DNA of 64,000 bases, taken from NCBI RefSeq assembly GCF_009208585.1, contig NZ_WFLN01000005.1, forward strand, positions 145,470 to 209,469. Reading direction: 5' to 3'. The stretch comes from Fluviispira multicolorata. Its GTDB lineage: Bacteria; Bdellovibrionota_B; Oligoflexia; Silvanigrellales; Silvanigrellaceae. The translations under genes and the position numbers were made by a program. Numbering within the stretch: the stretch's first letter is position 1; each line of letters begins with the position of its first letter. This document shows positions 1 to 8,503 of the stretch, one piece after another. The notes under the pieces were generated by a model, which was given only the letters and a program-made list of their open reading frames with translations, searched no databases and was not told where the DNA came from.

Positions 1-437
1 ATAGAGGCTTCAATTTTAATATTAGGCAGAGGTTCTATATTAGAGACTTCATTTTTTGTAACAGCGATTTTTTGTTCAATGACAGGTAAAGGATTAAGAA
101 CACTTATTGCGTCATTCTTAACAACAGGTTTTTGTTCAAAAGCATTGTTACTTTGAGAAGCAGCAATAGCATGTTCATTATTTATTATTGTAGGAATAGG
201 ATCTTTGGCTTTTTTTGCATGCTGAGTGTCTTTTATTTTTAAATGAGCCGTCGGTTTTTTCTCGGTGACAATTTCATTTTCAGTAATACTCTTATCAGTT
301 GGTGGGTTTGCTTCGGATTTTTCAATCTTTGGAGGTTCTGTTTTCGGTGGTGAGCCTGTTTGATTTTTCCCACAGCTGACTATTAATAGAGCAGTACAAG
401 TTAATAGGGACTTTAATGTACATAATTGAAAATTCAT
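1..437 (-). CDS. Lipoprotein, C-terminus beyond the window
   Basis: Reading the minus strand from an ATG at 437-435, the frame stays open to base 1, so the gene continues to the left. The N-terminus is a lipoprotein signal: a hydrophobic stretch ending in LLIVSCG, with the lipidated Cys near residue 22. The mature part is rich in Pro, Lys and Glu (PPKTEPPKIEKSE and similar), as in an unstructured periplasmic linker. No domain is recognisable in the visible 145 residues. Function unknown; it could be the N-terminal tether of a larger envelope protein. Confidence 0.7.
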   Translation of the reverse strand, partial: MNFQLCTLKSLLTCTALLIVSCGKNQTGSPPKTEPPKIEKSEANPPTDKSITENEIVTEKKPTAHLKIKDTQHAKKAKDPIPTIINNEHAIAASQSNNAFEQKPVVKNDAISVLNPLPVIEQKIAVTKNEVSNIEPLPNIKIEAS

Positions 438-709
438 AATAAATCCTTTTTTATTGGTGATAAGTTTATTACAGGTACAAAAAAAGTGTCTTTTTATTTA
501 TATTTACAAAAATATAAAAAATAAAATTTTTTTGTAATAAATATTAAATTATTTAAATTATATATTTATTTATAGTAAGTTATAGATTTAGTAAAAATGA
601 AAAAGTTGTTTGCTATTGGTTATGAAACTCTTATTTATATGTATTTTTTACTTATATTTTTCATTTCATTAGTTAAATGAAAATTTTTAATAAATAGATT
701 AAGGACAAG

Positions 710-1546
710 ATGAAGATAGAATCAGATAACGCATCAGAAATTATTGAAAAGTCAAAAAAATTATGGCAGTTGGAACATTTATCTCTTTTGAAAAGTACAA
801 ATAATATAAGAATATATGTTGGGAAACAGAATCAAAAATCAATTGTTTTAAAGCTGTCTTTAGATGAAAATTCTTTAAAAGCTGAAAGCAGATATTTAGA
901 TTATTTTCAAAACATAGGCGCAATCAGAGTGCTCGGAGTAGATAAGAATTTAATTTTAATGAAAAAAGCCATTCCAGGGAATACTTTAAAAGATTATTTT
1001 CTAAAATCCGAAGTCGAAAGTCTTGAAATTTTCTGTAAAGTAATGCTCAATTTACAGAAAAATAATATGTTTAACTTAAACGAATTTCCTCATATATCTG
1101 AGTGGCTATCTATACTTGATAAGGAATGGAAAATTCCAATTAAGTATATTGCAAAGGCCAAAAAGTTGCGTGATTATTTATTAGAATCGTCAGCAGATAA
1201 TATTTTACTGCACGGTGATCTCCATCATGAAAATATACTTTTACACAATAAAGATTGGTTTGTTATAGATCCAAAAGGTGTGATTGGCGAAAGAGAGTAT
1301 GAGATAGGTGCATTTATTAGAAATCCAATTTCTGAATTATCGCAATATAAAAATGCAAGTGAGATTATAGAAAATAGAATATATAAAATATCAGCAATGA
1401 CTCGATTTGAAAAAAGACGAATTGCTGAATGGTGTTTTGTTCAAATCGTTCTTTCTTGGGCTTGGGCACTTGAAGATAATTTACAGACTAAAAACTATAA
1501 TTTTTTAACAAACTGTTTTTATAAAATAATTGTAAATAAAGAGTAA
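710..1546 (+). CDS. APH(6)/hydroxyurea-type antibiotic kinase
   Basis: A 278-residue small-molecule kinase of the aminoglycoside/hydroxyurea phosphotransferase type. The C-terminal half shows the catalytic loop HGDLHHEN and, after a short spacer, the metal-binding segment IDPKGVIGERE. This arrangement is typical of the APH(6) (StrB-like) and hydroxyurea phosphotransferase family rather than APH(3'). The N-terminal lobe is divergent. The gene stands alone, with AT-rich DNA on both sides and no mobile element, so it may be a chromosomal metabolic kinase rather than an acquired resistance gene. Family is fairly secure; the substrate cannot be read from sequence. Confidence 0.8.
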   Translation: MKIESDNASEIIEKSKKLWQLEHLSLLKSTNNIRIYVGKQNQKSIVLKLSLDENSLKAESRYLDYFQNIGAIRVLGVDKNLILMKKAIPGNTLKDYFLKSEVESLEIFCKVMLNLQKNNMFNLNEFPHISEWLSILDKEWKIPIKYIAKAKKLRDYLLESSADNILLHGDLHHENILLHNKDWFVIDPKGVIGEREYEIGAFIRNPISELSQYKNASEIIENRIYKISAMTRFEKRRIAEWCFVQIVLSWAWALEDNLQTKNYNFLTNCFYKIIVNKE

Positions 1547-1672
1547 AAAAAATAAATCTTATTATAGGTACTAGTGTATTATATTAAAGAAAAATAAATC
1601 CTAAATTTATGTTTGTATTTTAAAAAAAATATTATACTTCATCAAGAATAAATTTATTACATGGAGTTTAAT

Positions 1673-2986
1673 ATGTTACGTTCTCAATGGAGTTCAAAAA
1701 TTGGATTTATTCTTGCCTCTACAGGAGCAACAGTCGGACTGGGCTCAATTTGGAAGTTTCCTTATGTAACAGCAATGAATGGTGGGGGAGCTTTCTTAAT
1801 TGTCTTTTTATTGATTATTTTCACTCTTGGGATTTCACTTTTATTCGCAGAAATTGCAATTGGAAGAGCTGCTGGTTGTGGAGCTGTTGGAGCCTATCGG
1901 AGTTTAGGCGGTAAAAAGTGGTCCTTTATTGGATATATGGGAGTCCTTTGCGGATTTATTGTTCTTTCATTTTACAGTGTCATTGGTGGATGGACAATTG
2001 GATATTTAATGAGAGCTATAGATGGCCGAGTGATGACAAATAATTCTAAGCAATTGGCTTCACTTTTTAATGAGTACGTCTCTCATCCTTATGAACCCAT
2101 TTTGACTCATGGTTTATTTGTATCTTTAACTTTACTTATAGTTATTTTTGGAATTCAAAAAGGTATTGAAAGAGCAAGTAAAATTCTTATGCCAGCTCTC
2201 TTTATTTTGATGCTCATATTAATTATTAGATCTGTTACATTACCGGGGGCAATGGCAGGGGTTCGTTCTTTATTATCCCCTGATTTTTCCAAAGTAACAG
2301 CACCAATGATTGTAGATGCATTGGGTTTAGCTTTTTTTTCATTATCTGTAGGAGCTGGCTGTATGTTAGCTTATGGCTCTTATTTATCTAAAGATACTAA
2401 ATTAACAAATGCAATAATCTGGATTACAAGTTTAACAATGCTAACATCCGTGTTAGCTGGCCTGATGATTTTTCCGGCAGTTGCATCATTTGGACTTGAT
2501 CCTGCATCTGGACCTGGCCTAACCTATATGACTATGCCCATAGTTTTTAATCACTTGCCTTTTGGACAATTTTTCGCAATTTCATTTTTTTCACTTTTAT
2601 TGGTTGCATCATTGACTTCAGCTGTTTCTTTATTGGAGTTGATAATAATTTATCCAATAGATGAATGGAAATTAAAACGAAAATCTGTTACCTTTACAGC
2701 ATGTGCTCTTGTTTTTTTAGTTGGCATTCCTGCTTCACTTTCATTTGGTATTTTATCAGAATATAAAATGTTTGGTAGAAATATATTTGATTTAATGGAT
2801 TATTCTGCGACAAATATTCTTCTACCAATCGGTGGTATTGGCACAGCCCTTTTTACGGGGTGGAAAATTTGGCCTTTAATTGAAGACGAGCTTGTGTATT
2901 CACCTAAACTTTCATTAGGAATGAAGTGGATATGTCGAGTTATAGCTCCCTTATTAATAGCATTCATTTTAATATATAATATTTAA
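1673..2986 (+). CDS. Neurotransmitter:sodium symporter (NSS) family transporter
   Basis: A 437-residue membrane protein. Its first helix carries the NSS signature around GATVGLGSIWKFPY and NGGGAF, the unwound TM1 region that binds sodium and substrate. About 11-12 hydrophobic segments follow. The family imports amino acids with sodium; bacterial members such as TnaT and LeuT take up Trp, Leu and relatives. An in-frame ATG lies 12 bases upstream at 1661, but GGAG at 1664-1667 is well placed for 1673, so I prefer 1673. It sits 52 bases before an oxygenase and amino-acid exporter genes on the same strand, probably one transcription unit. Substrate unknown. Confidence 0.9.
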   Translation: MLRSQWSSKIGFILASTGATVGLGSIWKFPYVTAMNGGGAFLIVFLLIIFTLGISLLFAEIAIGRAAGCGAVGAYRSLGGKKWSFIGYMGVLCGFIVLSFYSVIGGWTIGYLMRAIDGRVMTNNSKQLASLFNEYVSHPYEPILTHGLFVSLTLLIVIFGIQKGIERASKILMPALFILMLILIIRSVTLPGAMAGVRSLLSPDFSKVTAPMIVDALGLAFFSLSVGAGCMLAYGSYLSKDTKLTNAIIWITSLTMLTSVLAGLMIFPAVASFGLDPASGPGLTYMTMPIVFNHLPFGQFFAISFFSLLLVASLTSAVSLLELIIIYPIDEWKLKRKSVTFTACALVFLVGIPASLSFGILSEYKMFGRNIFDLMDYSATNILLPIGGIGTALFTGWKIWPLIEDELVYSPKLSLGMKWICRVIAPLLIAFILIYNI

Positions 2987-3038
2987 AATATATTTTTTGT
3001 TGTTAGGAGTCGATTTCTTTATTTAAAAGGAGAATAAT

Positions 3039-3854
3039 ATGTCATGCGAAAAAATTCTTGTTCTAGACTCTTTAGATGAAAATTCATTAAATAAACTTTT
3101 TAGTGGAGAAGCTTTAGCAATACATATTAAAAAATATGCTGATAAAGAAATTTCAAATAAATTAACAAATTATTTTATTCAGCATCCAAAATTAGAGTGT
3201 CATCCACATGATCTTAAAAAAGAGGATAAAACGGTATTAGTAGATTACGGTGTTGATCGTGTCGGGGTTTCTTATAACACCACATTTGGTCAAGCAAAAG
3301 AAAGCGAAAATTATAAAAAATATTTTGAAGGTGCGTTACCTGCAATACGAGAAGTTAGAAATACTTGTGCACCTTATCTAGCCCCTTTTGACAAATTTCG
3401 ACTGGAACTTGATGAAATGTGGAGTCCTGGAGCTAGCATTGCAAATTTTGAAGGAAGAAAAATGCATGCTGGTATTGCACGAGTTATGAAACGCCCAGAA
3501 TTATCATATTCAGTTGAAAAGCAACCTCATTTTGATGGGCTTCAACAAAAAGAAGTAAAACTAATTGGTCAATATTCAGTTAATATATATATATATATGC
3601 CAGAAATTGGCGGAGAGTTAGAACTTTGGGATGTGCCAGCAATTCCTATTGAAAATCTAATAGAAGATTCTTCTGAATGTGATTGGCGAGGTATTTTGCC
3701 AATATCTACTATTATTAGACCTGAACAAGGTGATTTAATTATGTTCAATACCAGAAAACCTCATGCTATCCGTAGCTTCTCTGCAAGCTATCGTGTAACG
3801 TTACAAAGTTTTATAGGCGTACTTCCAAACAAACATTTAATGCTATGGAATTAG
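3039..3854 (+). CDS. 2-oxoglutarate/Fe(II)-dependent oxygenase
   Basis: A 271-residue protein with a plausible iron-binding facial triad: HFD at residues 164-166 and PHAIRSF with His 242, followed by Arg 252 (SASYR) in the position that binds the 2-oxoglutarate carboxylate. The segment PEIGGELELWD before the distal His matches the GGEL turn of prolyl-4-hydroxylase-like enzymes. A strong ribosome site (AAAAGGAG) precedes the ATG. It lies between an amino-acid importer and amino-acid exporters, so an amino acid or small peptide is a reasonable guess for the substrate. An (AT)8 run lies inside the gene, just before the GGEL region. Confidence 0.75.
   Translation: MSCEKILVLDSLDENSLNKLFSGEALAIHIKKYADKEISNKLTNYFIQHPKLECHPHDLKKEDKTVLVDYGVDRVGVSYNTTFGQAKESENYKKYFEGALPAIREVRNTCAPYLAPFDKFRLELDEMWSPGASIANFEGRKMHAGIARVMKRPELSYSVEKQPHFDGLQQKEVKLIGQYSVNIYIYMPEIGGELELWDVPAIPIENLIEDSSECDWRGILPISTIIRPEQGDLIMFNTRKPHAIRSFSASYRVTLQSFIGVLPNKHLMLWN
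3583..3598. repeat. (AT)8 dinucleotide tract inside a CDS
   Basis: Eight AT units in a row within the oxygenase gene, coding for the alternating NIYIYM stretch at about residues 182-187. Gain or loss of one unit would shift the frame before the distal iron ligand. Confidence 0.9.
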
Positions 3855-3857
3855 AGA

Positions 3858-4490
3858 ATGGAATCGATTTTAAATCCCTTTGCAATTTTTATTATATTAG
3901 GACTTGGTGCGGCAGCACCAATAGGGCCAATAAATATTGAAATAATGCGGAGGCATTTAAATATAAGTTGGGTTCATGCTTTAGTTTTTGGATTGGGTGC
4001 CTGTCTTGCTGATTTAGTTTACTTAGCATTGATGGGTTTAGGTCTATTAGAATTATTTTCAAATTCAATTTATATGCCTGTCTTTGGTATTTTAGGTGCT
4101 TTATTGGTTTTTTGGTTTGGAATTATGAGTTTTAAATTACCATCTACCTCAAAAAGTGGAGACTCTATTAATAAGTCCTTTTCCAAACAGTTATTTGATG
4201 GTGTTCTTTTGACATTTTTAAATCCATACAATGTTATTTTTTGGTTATCTGTGAGCGTGCAGATAAATAACCTTGTGACCAATAAAGGCTCTCTTCTTAT
4301 TGGTGGTTTGGGAACTATTACAGGAATTTTGCTATGGGTTATTCTAATCAATTTAATAATTTATTTTTCTAAGAAAAAGCTTACCCATAAAACGGTTAAA
4401 ATAATTAATTATATAAGCGGAGTTATTCTTATAGTTCTTGCTTCCTATTTTGGATATAATTCTATTAATTTACTTTTGAATAAACTTTAA
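3858..4490 (+). CDS. LysE/RhtB family amino-acid exporter
   Basis: A 210-residue protein with six hydrophobic segments. The N-terminal GAAAPIGPINIEIMRR is the LysE-family signature (GxxxPGP in most members; here GAAAPIGP) and FLNPYNVIFW is the conserved second motif. These proteins export amino acids or derivatives by proton exchange across the inner membrane. Only three bases separate it from the oxygenase stop codon, which implies translational coupling and a link between hydroxylation and export. Specificity unknown. Confidence 0.9.
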   Translation: MESILNPFAIFIILGLGAAAPIGPINIEIMRRHLNISWVHALVFGLGACLADLVYLALMGLGLLELFSNSIYMPVFGILGALLVFWFGIMSFKLPSTSKSGDSINKSFSKQLFDGVLLTFLNPYNVIFWLSVSVQINNLVTNKGSLLIGGLGTITGILLWVILINLIIYFSKKKLTHKTVKIINYISGVILIVLASYFGYNSINLLLNKL

Positions 4491-4577
4491 AATTATATAA
4501 ACATCAATTTAAGAGAAGTTTATCAAACTGATTGAGAGTGGTTAAAACAAAAATCAAAAAAGTGAGAATGAGCCTTT

Positions 4578-5297
4578 ATGGAATTACCTTTGACAAATCG
4601 CCAATTGTTTAGAGAAGGTTTGATTGATGCTTTGCCTATTTGGCTTTCATTTTTTTTTATGTTTTCTTCTTTAGGGTCAATTTGTCAAGCGAATCATTTA
4701 AACGATATTAATTCTTTGCTCTTAACTCTATTGATATTTGCTGCACCAGCACAACTTGCAATTTTATATGCCTTAAAACAAGATGTTAATATTCTATATA
4801 TAATATTTATTGTATTCGTCGTTAATTTTCGTTTTTTGCTGAATTCTGCTGTCATGGCTCCTTATTTTAGAAATGCAAAACCAATCCATTCTTTCATTGC
4901 AATGCTTATGTTTAGTGCAAGTACATTTACGGTTGCTTATACTAAATTTAAGTCGGAAGATTTTAAGCAAGGACATATCGCATATTTTTATGGTGTGGCC
5001 ATTCCGAGTTATATTTTTGCACTCGTTTCTACTATGTTTGGATATTACTTTGTCAAAGAGTTTTCCGACGAAAGAATTCCACTTATTTTCATGATTGTTA
5101 TGCCGCTTCATTTTGCAGCTCTCACTGCAAGACGTTATCCAGATATTTTTGCAATTGTAGCAACACTCAGTGGATTTTTAGCAATGCCTTTTATACAAAG
5201 TTTAAAAATTAACTTTATAGAAATTATATATGCTTTGATTATAGGGGTTCTTTTCTGTGTTTTAGATGCAAGAAAAAAAGGAAAGAGCAATGCATAA
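4578..5297 (+). CDS. azlC: AzlC family branched-chain amino-acid exporter, large subunit
   Basis: A 239-residue membrane protein. FREGLIDALPIW at the N-terminus and the FAAPAQLAI segment are characteristic of AzlC, the large subunit of the two-component AzlCD exporter. The small subunit follows with an 8-base overlap. The gene lies 87 bases behind the LysE-type exporter in the same direction. Confidence 0.88.
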   Translation: MELPLTNRQLFREGLIDALPIWLSFFFMFSSLGSICQANHLNDINSLLLTLLIFAAPAQLAILYALKQDVNILYIIFIVFVVNFRFLLNSAVMAPYFRNAKPIHSFIAMLMFSASTFTVAYTKFKSEDFKQGHIAYFYGVAIPSYIFALVSTMFGYYFVKEFSDERIPLIFMIVMPLHFAALTARRYPDIFAIVATLSGFLAMPFIQSLKINFIEIIYALIIGVLFCVLDARKKGKSNA

Positions 5298-5631
5298 AGA
5301 AATATTCCTTGCAATTTTGGCTGCTGCATTTATAAATTACATGTTTAAAATAACTCCGATGATTTTAAGTAGAAATATTCAAATAAAAAGTAATAATTTT
5401 ATTAAAATCTTAGACTATGCTTCATGCTGTATTATTGGTCAAATTATTTACTCAGCAGCTTTCAAAAATGCGAATTTTATTTTGCTATGGGAGTCTAAAA
5501 ATTTAATTCATCTTATAAATTTTATATTTATCTTGCTTTCTTTTTATATTTGTCTTAAAACGAATTCAATTATGAAAAGTATTTTTGTTTCTCTCACTTT
5601 ATTTACATTCGTCATTTTTAGTTTCACCTAG
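5290..5631 (+). CDS. azlD: AzlD family transporter, small subunit
   Basis: A 113-residue protein with about four hydrophobic segments. The N-terminal pattern LAAAFINYMFKITPMIL resembles the AzlD start (xxTYxxRxxP), and it overlaps azlC. A longer start at 5266 is possible, but ATG 5290 has AGGAAAGAG just upstream and gives the usual ATG-within-stop coupling. It is expected to pair with AzlC in branched-chain amino-acid export. The Arg-Ile-Pro core is weak here (KITPMIL), so the assignment leans on position. Confidence 0.75.
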   Translation: MHKEIFLAILAAAFINYMFKITPMILSRNIQIKSNNFIKILDYASCCIIGQIIYSAAFKNANFILLWESKNLIHLINFIFILLSFYICLKTNSIMKSIFVSLTLFTFVIFSFT

Positions 5632-5655
5632 TGAGTTTTAAAAGGACATTCGAGC

Positions 5656-6153
5656 ATGAAAAAAATTCTTTCTTATTTCTTATGCATTTTTTCAATTTTA
5701 ACATTAACTTCTTGCGGACATATTTTTACCAATATAGATAAATTAGAAGATATAAAACATTTTTATATTGTTAAAGAAGAAAAATATGTCGATAAGTTTG
5801 ATGGACTATTAGATTCAAATAAGCACATGCTCAATAGTGCAGTTGATATTTCGAAATGTTATAGAAATAATAAAAGGAACTGTAACTACTTTATTATTGG
5901 TGTTAATGATGAATATGATAATATAATTGTAAAGGAAAACTGTTTATTTTGTAATAATAATAAACTAAAAAATGAATCAGCATATTTTAATGCTGTGCGT
6001 GATATAGATTTTAATAAGAAAGTGCAAGATATATATGTTAAAATTGAAAGTAATATTAATATTTTTCAGGAAAAACTTATTTTAACTCTTGTTAAAGTTG
6101 ATAATAGAGCTGAGCAAGAACTTTTATTGAATGTGTTTAGTGGAAAATTATGA
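5656..6153 (+). CDS. Small lipoprotein of unknown function
   Basis: A 165-residue protein with a lipoprotein signal (LTLTSCG, Cys 20) preceded by AAAAGGAC. The mature part holds further cysteines (CYRNNKRNC, CLFCNN), so disulphides are likely. No family is recognised. It follows azlD by 24 bases on the same strand and may be the last gene of that unit. Confidence 0.65.
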   Translation: MKKILSYFLCIFSILTLTSCGHIFTNIDKLEDIKHFYIVKEEKYVDKFDGLLDSNKHMLNSAVDISKCYRNNKRNCNYFIIGVNDEYDNIIVKENCLFCNNNKLKNESAYFNAVRDIDFNKKVQDIYVKIESNINIFQEKLILTLVKVDNRAEQELLLNVFSGKL

Positions 6154-6232
6154 TTTTATGTTGAGAGTGTTGTACTTGAATTGAATGCACACATTCATTT
6201 TAATGAAGATATTAATTTTCCTTTGAATATAA

Positions 6233-6778
6233 TTAATCTTTTCTTTGATTAAAAAAACTGAAATAAGAGAATTCACAATCTACATTACCTTTATTTTCAA
6301 CTTCGTGTAATGCAAGTATCTTCTTTAATAAACTTTTAGCATCGTGTATTATTTCATCATAACTCGTTTTTGGAATTTTTTTATAATTTAAATAAAACAT
6401 CTTTGTTGTATCAAGATTTTCTTTACTCATAACATCTAGACTACCTTGAAGAGCTCCTGCTATTTTTCTGACTCTTTCCTTTTTTGAAACTCCTTCAAAT
6501 AGAAGATCATCATACTGAGCAGAGAATCCATTTTTATCTTTTGCAATCAGCTTATCTTCTAATAAATGCGGAAGAATAAGTTTTTTAATTTTAGCGCAAG
6601 TATAATCATTATAGCCTTCATAAATATCTATTTGATAAGATATTCTTTTATATATATCTATGAGTAATCTTAATTCAATGTTTTCACGAATTTGATAGCA
6701 ACACGGAGCCGTATCTTTATTCGCAATAAATTTAGTCTTTTTTATTGCTTCTATTTCTGGATCTGGATTAATATTCAT
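6233..6778 (-). CDS. Putative DUF4423/TIGR02147-like regulatory protein
   Basis: A 181-residue soluble protein. The middle (KKLILPHLLEDKLIAKDKNGF) looks like a winged-helix wing region. The C-terminal half, with a long helical stretch ending near FSYFSFF, resembles the DUF4423/TIGR02147 proteins common in Bdellovibrio and Fibrobacter, which are probably transcriptional regulators. The likeness is by eye only, and the protein is shorter than most members. Its SD (GGAGG) and ATG both lie inside a 54-bp perfect palindrome, so its mRNA could fold to hide its own start, or the palindrome could be its operator. Confidence 0.5.
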   Translation of the reverse strand: MNINPDPEIEAIKKTKFIANKDTAPCCYQIRENIELRLLIDIYKRISYQIDIYEGYNDYTCAKIKKLILPHLLEDKLIAKDKNGFSAQYDDLLFEGVSKKERVRKIAGALQGSLDVMSKENLDTTKMFYLNYKKIPKTSYDEIIHDAKSLLKKILALHEVENKGNVDCEFSYFSFFNQRKD

Positions 6779-6829
6779 TTTTCCTCCATATTGTTTACTT
6801 AATTAAGTAAACAATATGGAGGAAAAATG
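6776..6829. repeat. 54-bp perfect palindrome over a start codon
   Basis: Every base from 6776 to 6829 pairs with its mirror partner around the centre at 6802/6803 (core TTAATTAA), 27 bp per arm with no loop. Each arm contains CAT/ATG and TCCTCC/GGAGGA, so a start codon with a ribosome site points outward on both strands. The minus-strand copy starts the 6233-6778 gene. The plus-strand copy opens a 30-codon ORF at 6827. Confidence 0.95.
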
Positions 6830-6919
6830 GACAGTCAAGATTTATTGGAGAAGTATATTAATAAATATAAATTTTTTATTTTTCTAAAAAAAATAGATTA
6901 CCAATATTTTAATGAATAA
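6827..6919 (+). CDS. Possible 30-residue ORF from the palindrome
   Basis: The mirrored GGAGGA and ATG open MDSQDLLEKY and so on, ending at TAA 6917-6919. It exists because of the palindrome and resembles nothing known. The ribosome site is good, but there is no other evidence that it is translated. Confidence 0.2.
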   Translation: MDSQDLLEKYINKYKFFIFLKKIDYQYFNE

Positions 6920-7114
6920 TTATGATTCAATCATTGACTTATATTAATGCAAAAATAATGTAATAATGGACAATAAAATTATTCTGAGAAGATTCAAATA
7001 AATGTCTTCTTGTGAAATTTATTTTATACTTCGCAAACTTAATCCCTTTTTCATCTTTTAAATTAAAGGAGTTAGAAAAATAAATATGAATGCTCTGTAT
7101 TTAATGGATGCTAT

Positions 7115-7609
7115 ATGTATCTTAATCAAAAGATTGTAAATATTTCTTCTGCAGATGGCGCTGACTTTGAATTAATTCAAGTAAAAAATTTAGATTTATA
7201 TACGGAATATGTTAATGAAATTTTTGATATTGGAAAAAGCGCTCAGAATAAGCTAAAAATAATTTTATCAGAAAAAAGCAAGGAGAATTTGCAAAAATCA
7301 TTTTTGGGATATTTAAATGTTCAAATTTGCTGCACGGTGTGTATGATAAAGTGTGATCCTGTTTATTTTTTTATTTTAAATTTAGGTATACTTCCGAAGT
7401 TTAGAAACTTAGGATTATCTAAAAAGATATTAAATAATATTTTAGTACATTCCGAAAATAAAAATTTTTATATACACACAGATGTCAATGGTATATTATG
7501 CAAATATGTACTGCCTAATCTAGGATATGAATTCCTTGGAAAACATAATTTATTGGATTTAGATAAATTATGTGAAAGTTTTAAACTGATGAAAAAAAAT
7601 ATAAATTAA
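7115..7609 (+). CDS. GNAT-like N-acetyltransferase
   Basis: A 164-residue protein with the acetyl-CoA-binding core of GNAT enzymes: a strand (FFILNLGILPKF) followed by RNLGLSKKIL, which fits the R/Q-x-x-G-x-G/A pyrophosphate loop. The start is uncertain. ATG 7115 has only GGAT upstream. A better-looking SD (AAAGGAG, 7065-7071) precedes a 17-codon ORF at 7086 in another frame, which could be a leader or mark a frameshift. Substrate unknown; the gene is isolated. Confidence 0.6.
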   Translation: MYLNQKIVNISSADGADFELIQVKNLDLYTEYVNEIFDIGKSAQNKLKIILSEKSKENLQKSFLGYLNVQICCTVCMIKCDPVYFFILNLGILPKFRNLGLSKKILNNILVHSENKNFYIHTDVNGILCKYVLPNLGYEFLGKHNLLDLDKLCESFKLMKKNIN

Positions 7610-7880
7610 TTTATTATACTATTTTCATTGCCCATTGGATTTATTATAATTTTAAAAATTACTCTAAAATTATTTTTTATTTATAATATAAGTTATCAAA
7701 AAATTTCTTAGAATATTTTTAATGGAATTAAAAATATTCTTCATGTAATGGAATCCACAAGTAATGCTTTTATAACTAAAAATGTTATTTATATTTAAAT
7801 ATTGTTAAATTTCGTAATCAAACCTTTGTGGGGAATATGTCAAAAGTCATATGATCAAATTTATTTGCAGGCGAGTTCTC
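7610..7880. other. AT-rich gap downstream of two convergent genes
   Basis: No gene seen. Reading on the minus strand past the collar gene, an AATATTAGGAGAA linker recurs at about 7875-7888 that closely resembles the ribosome-site linker in front of the collar gene. No open frame follows it. Confidence 0.5.
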
Positions 7881-8486
7881 CTAATATTTTATTAAATAAT
7901 TTACATAAATATTTTTTGGCCGTGTTTCTTTTCCGCCTGTGTTTGTTGTTGTGCCTTTTGCGTCCCAATCCCAGCCAGTACCTCCAGCATGTGAAAATAT
8001 GGAATTAATTCCTCGAACCATATAGTCATGGTTATGCGACATAAATTCATCAAACTGGAGAGAGCCAATTTTATTTCCACCTTTGCGATTGTCTTTATCG
8101 GGATCCGCTAAATTGTCACTACGGTCTCCATTCATGCCTCTTAAAAATAATCCTCTGTAGTCCGGTAATTTAAATGTATAAGCTTCGTTCCCACCATAAA
8201 TGTTTTTAATCACTTTAAAAAGCTCTGGATATTGAGATTGTTGAAATTCACGTCCATCACATAGGAGCCATCCTGCTGGAATATCAGTTCCTGCAAAAGC
8301 AATGACCTGACCCGTCATGTTTCCTTTCTGTAATTCTTCAATTTTTGTTTTAAGCTGGTTTATTTTTTTAGTACTCTCTTGGTAGCATTCAAATAGATTT
8401 GTCGGTGAACATGCTTTGTCTGCAAAAGCTTGTGAGTTAAATTGAGCAATTAAAAATATGGGCACAAATTTGAATAATTTTGTCAT
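7881..8486 (-). CDS. Secreted phage tail-collar domain protein
   Basis: A 201-residue protein with a signal peptide (cleavage near QAFA-DKAC). It then has a short coiled-coil-like segment (STKKINQLKTKIEELQKG) and a tail-collar domain from about residue 58: AFAGTDIPAGWLLCDG, then LPDYRGLFLRGMN and a C-terminal HNHDYM segment. The fold occurs in phage tail fibres and in microcystin-dependent (MdpB) proteins. A Sec signal is not expected for a phage fibre, so it was probably co-opted as a surface or secreted protein. It ends the five-gene operon with three MACPF-like genes, 17 bases behind the previous gene. Confidence 0.8.
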   Translation of the reverse strand: MTKLFKFVPIFLIAQFNSQAFADKACSPTNLFECYQESTKKINQLKTKIEELQKGNMTGQVIAFAGTDIPAGWLLCDGREFQQSQYPELFKVIKNIYGGNEAYTFKLPDYRGLFLRGMNGDRSDNLADPDKDNRKGGNKIGSLQFDEFMSHNHDYMVRGINSIFSHAGGTGWDWDAKGTTTNTGGKETRPKNIYVNYLIKY

Positions 8487-8503
8487 AATATTTCTCCTAA
8501 TAT

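Noticed and set aside
6776..6829. Palindrome as an intrinsic terminator
   Set aside because: It sits over a translation start, has an AT-only centre without loop, and no gene ends near it on the plus strand.
7881..8486. Collar-domain gene as evidence of a prophage
   Set aside because: The protein has a Sec signal peptide and no phage structural genes are nearby.
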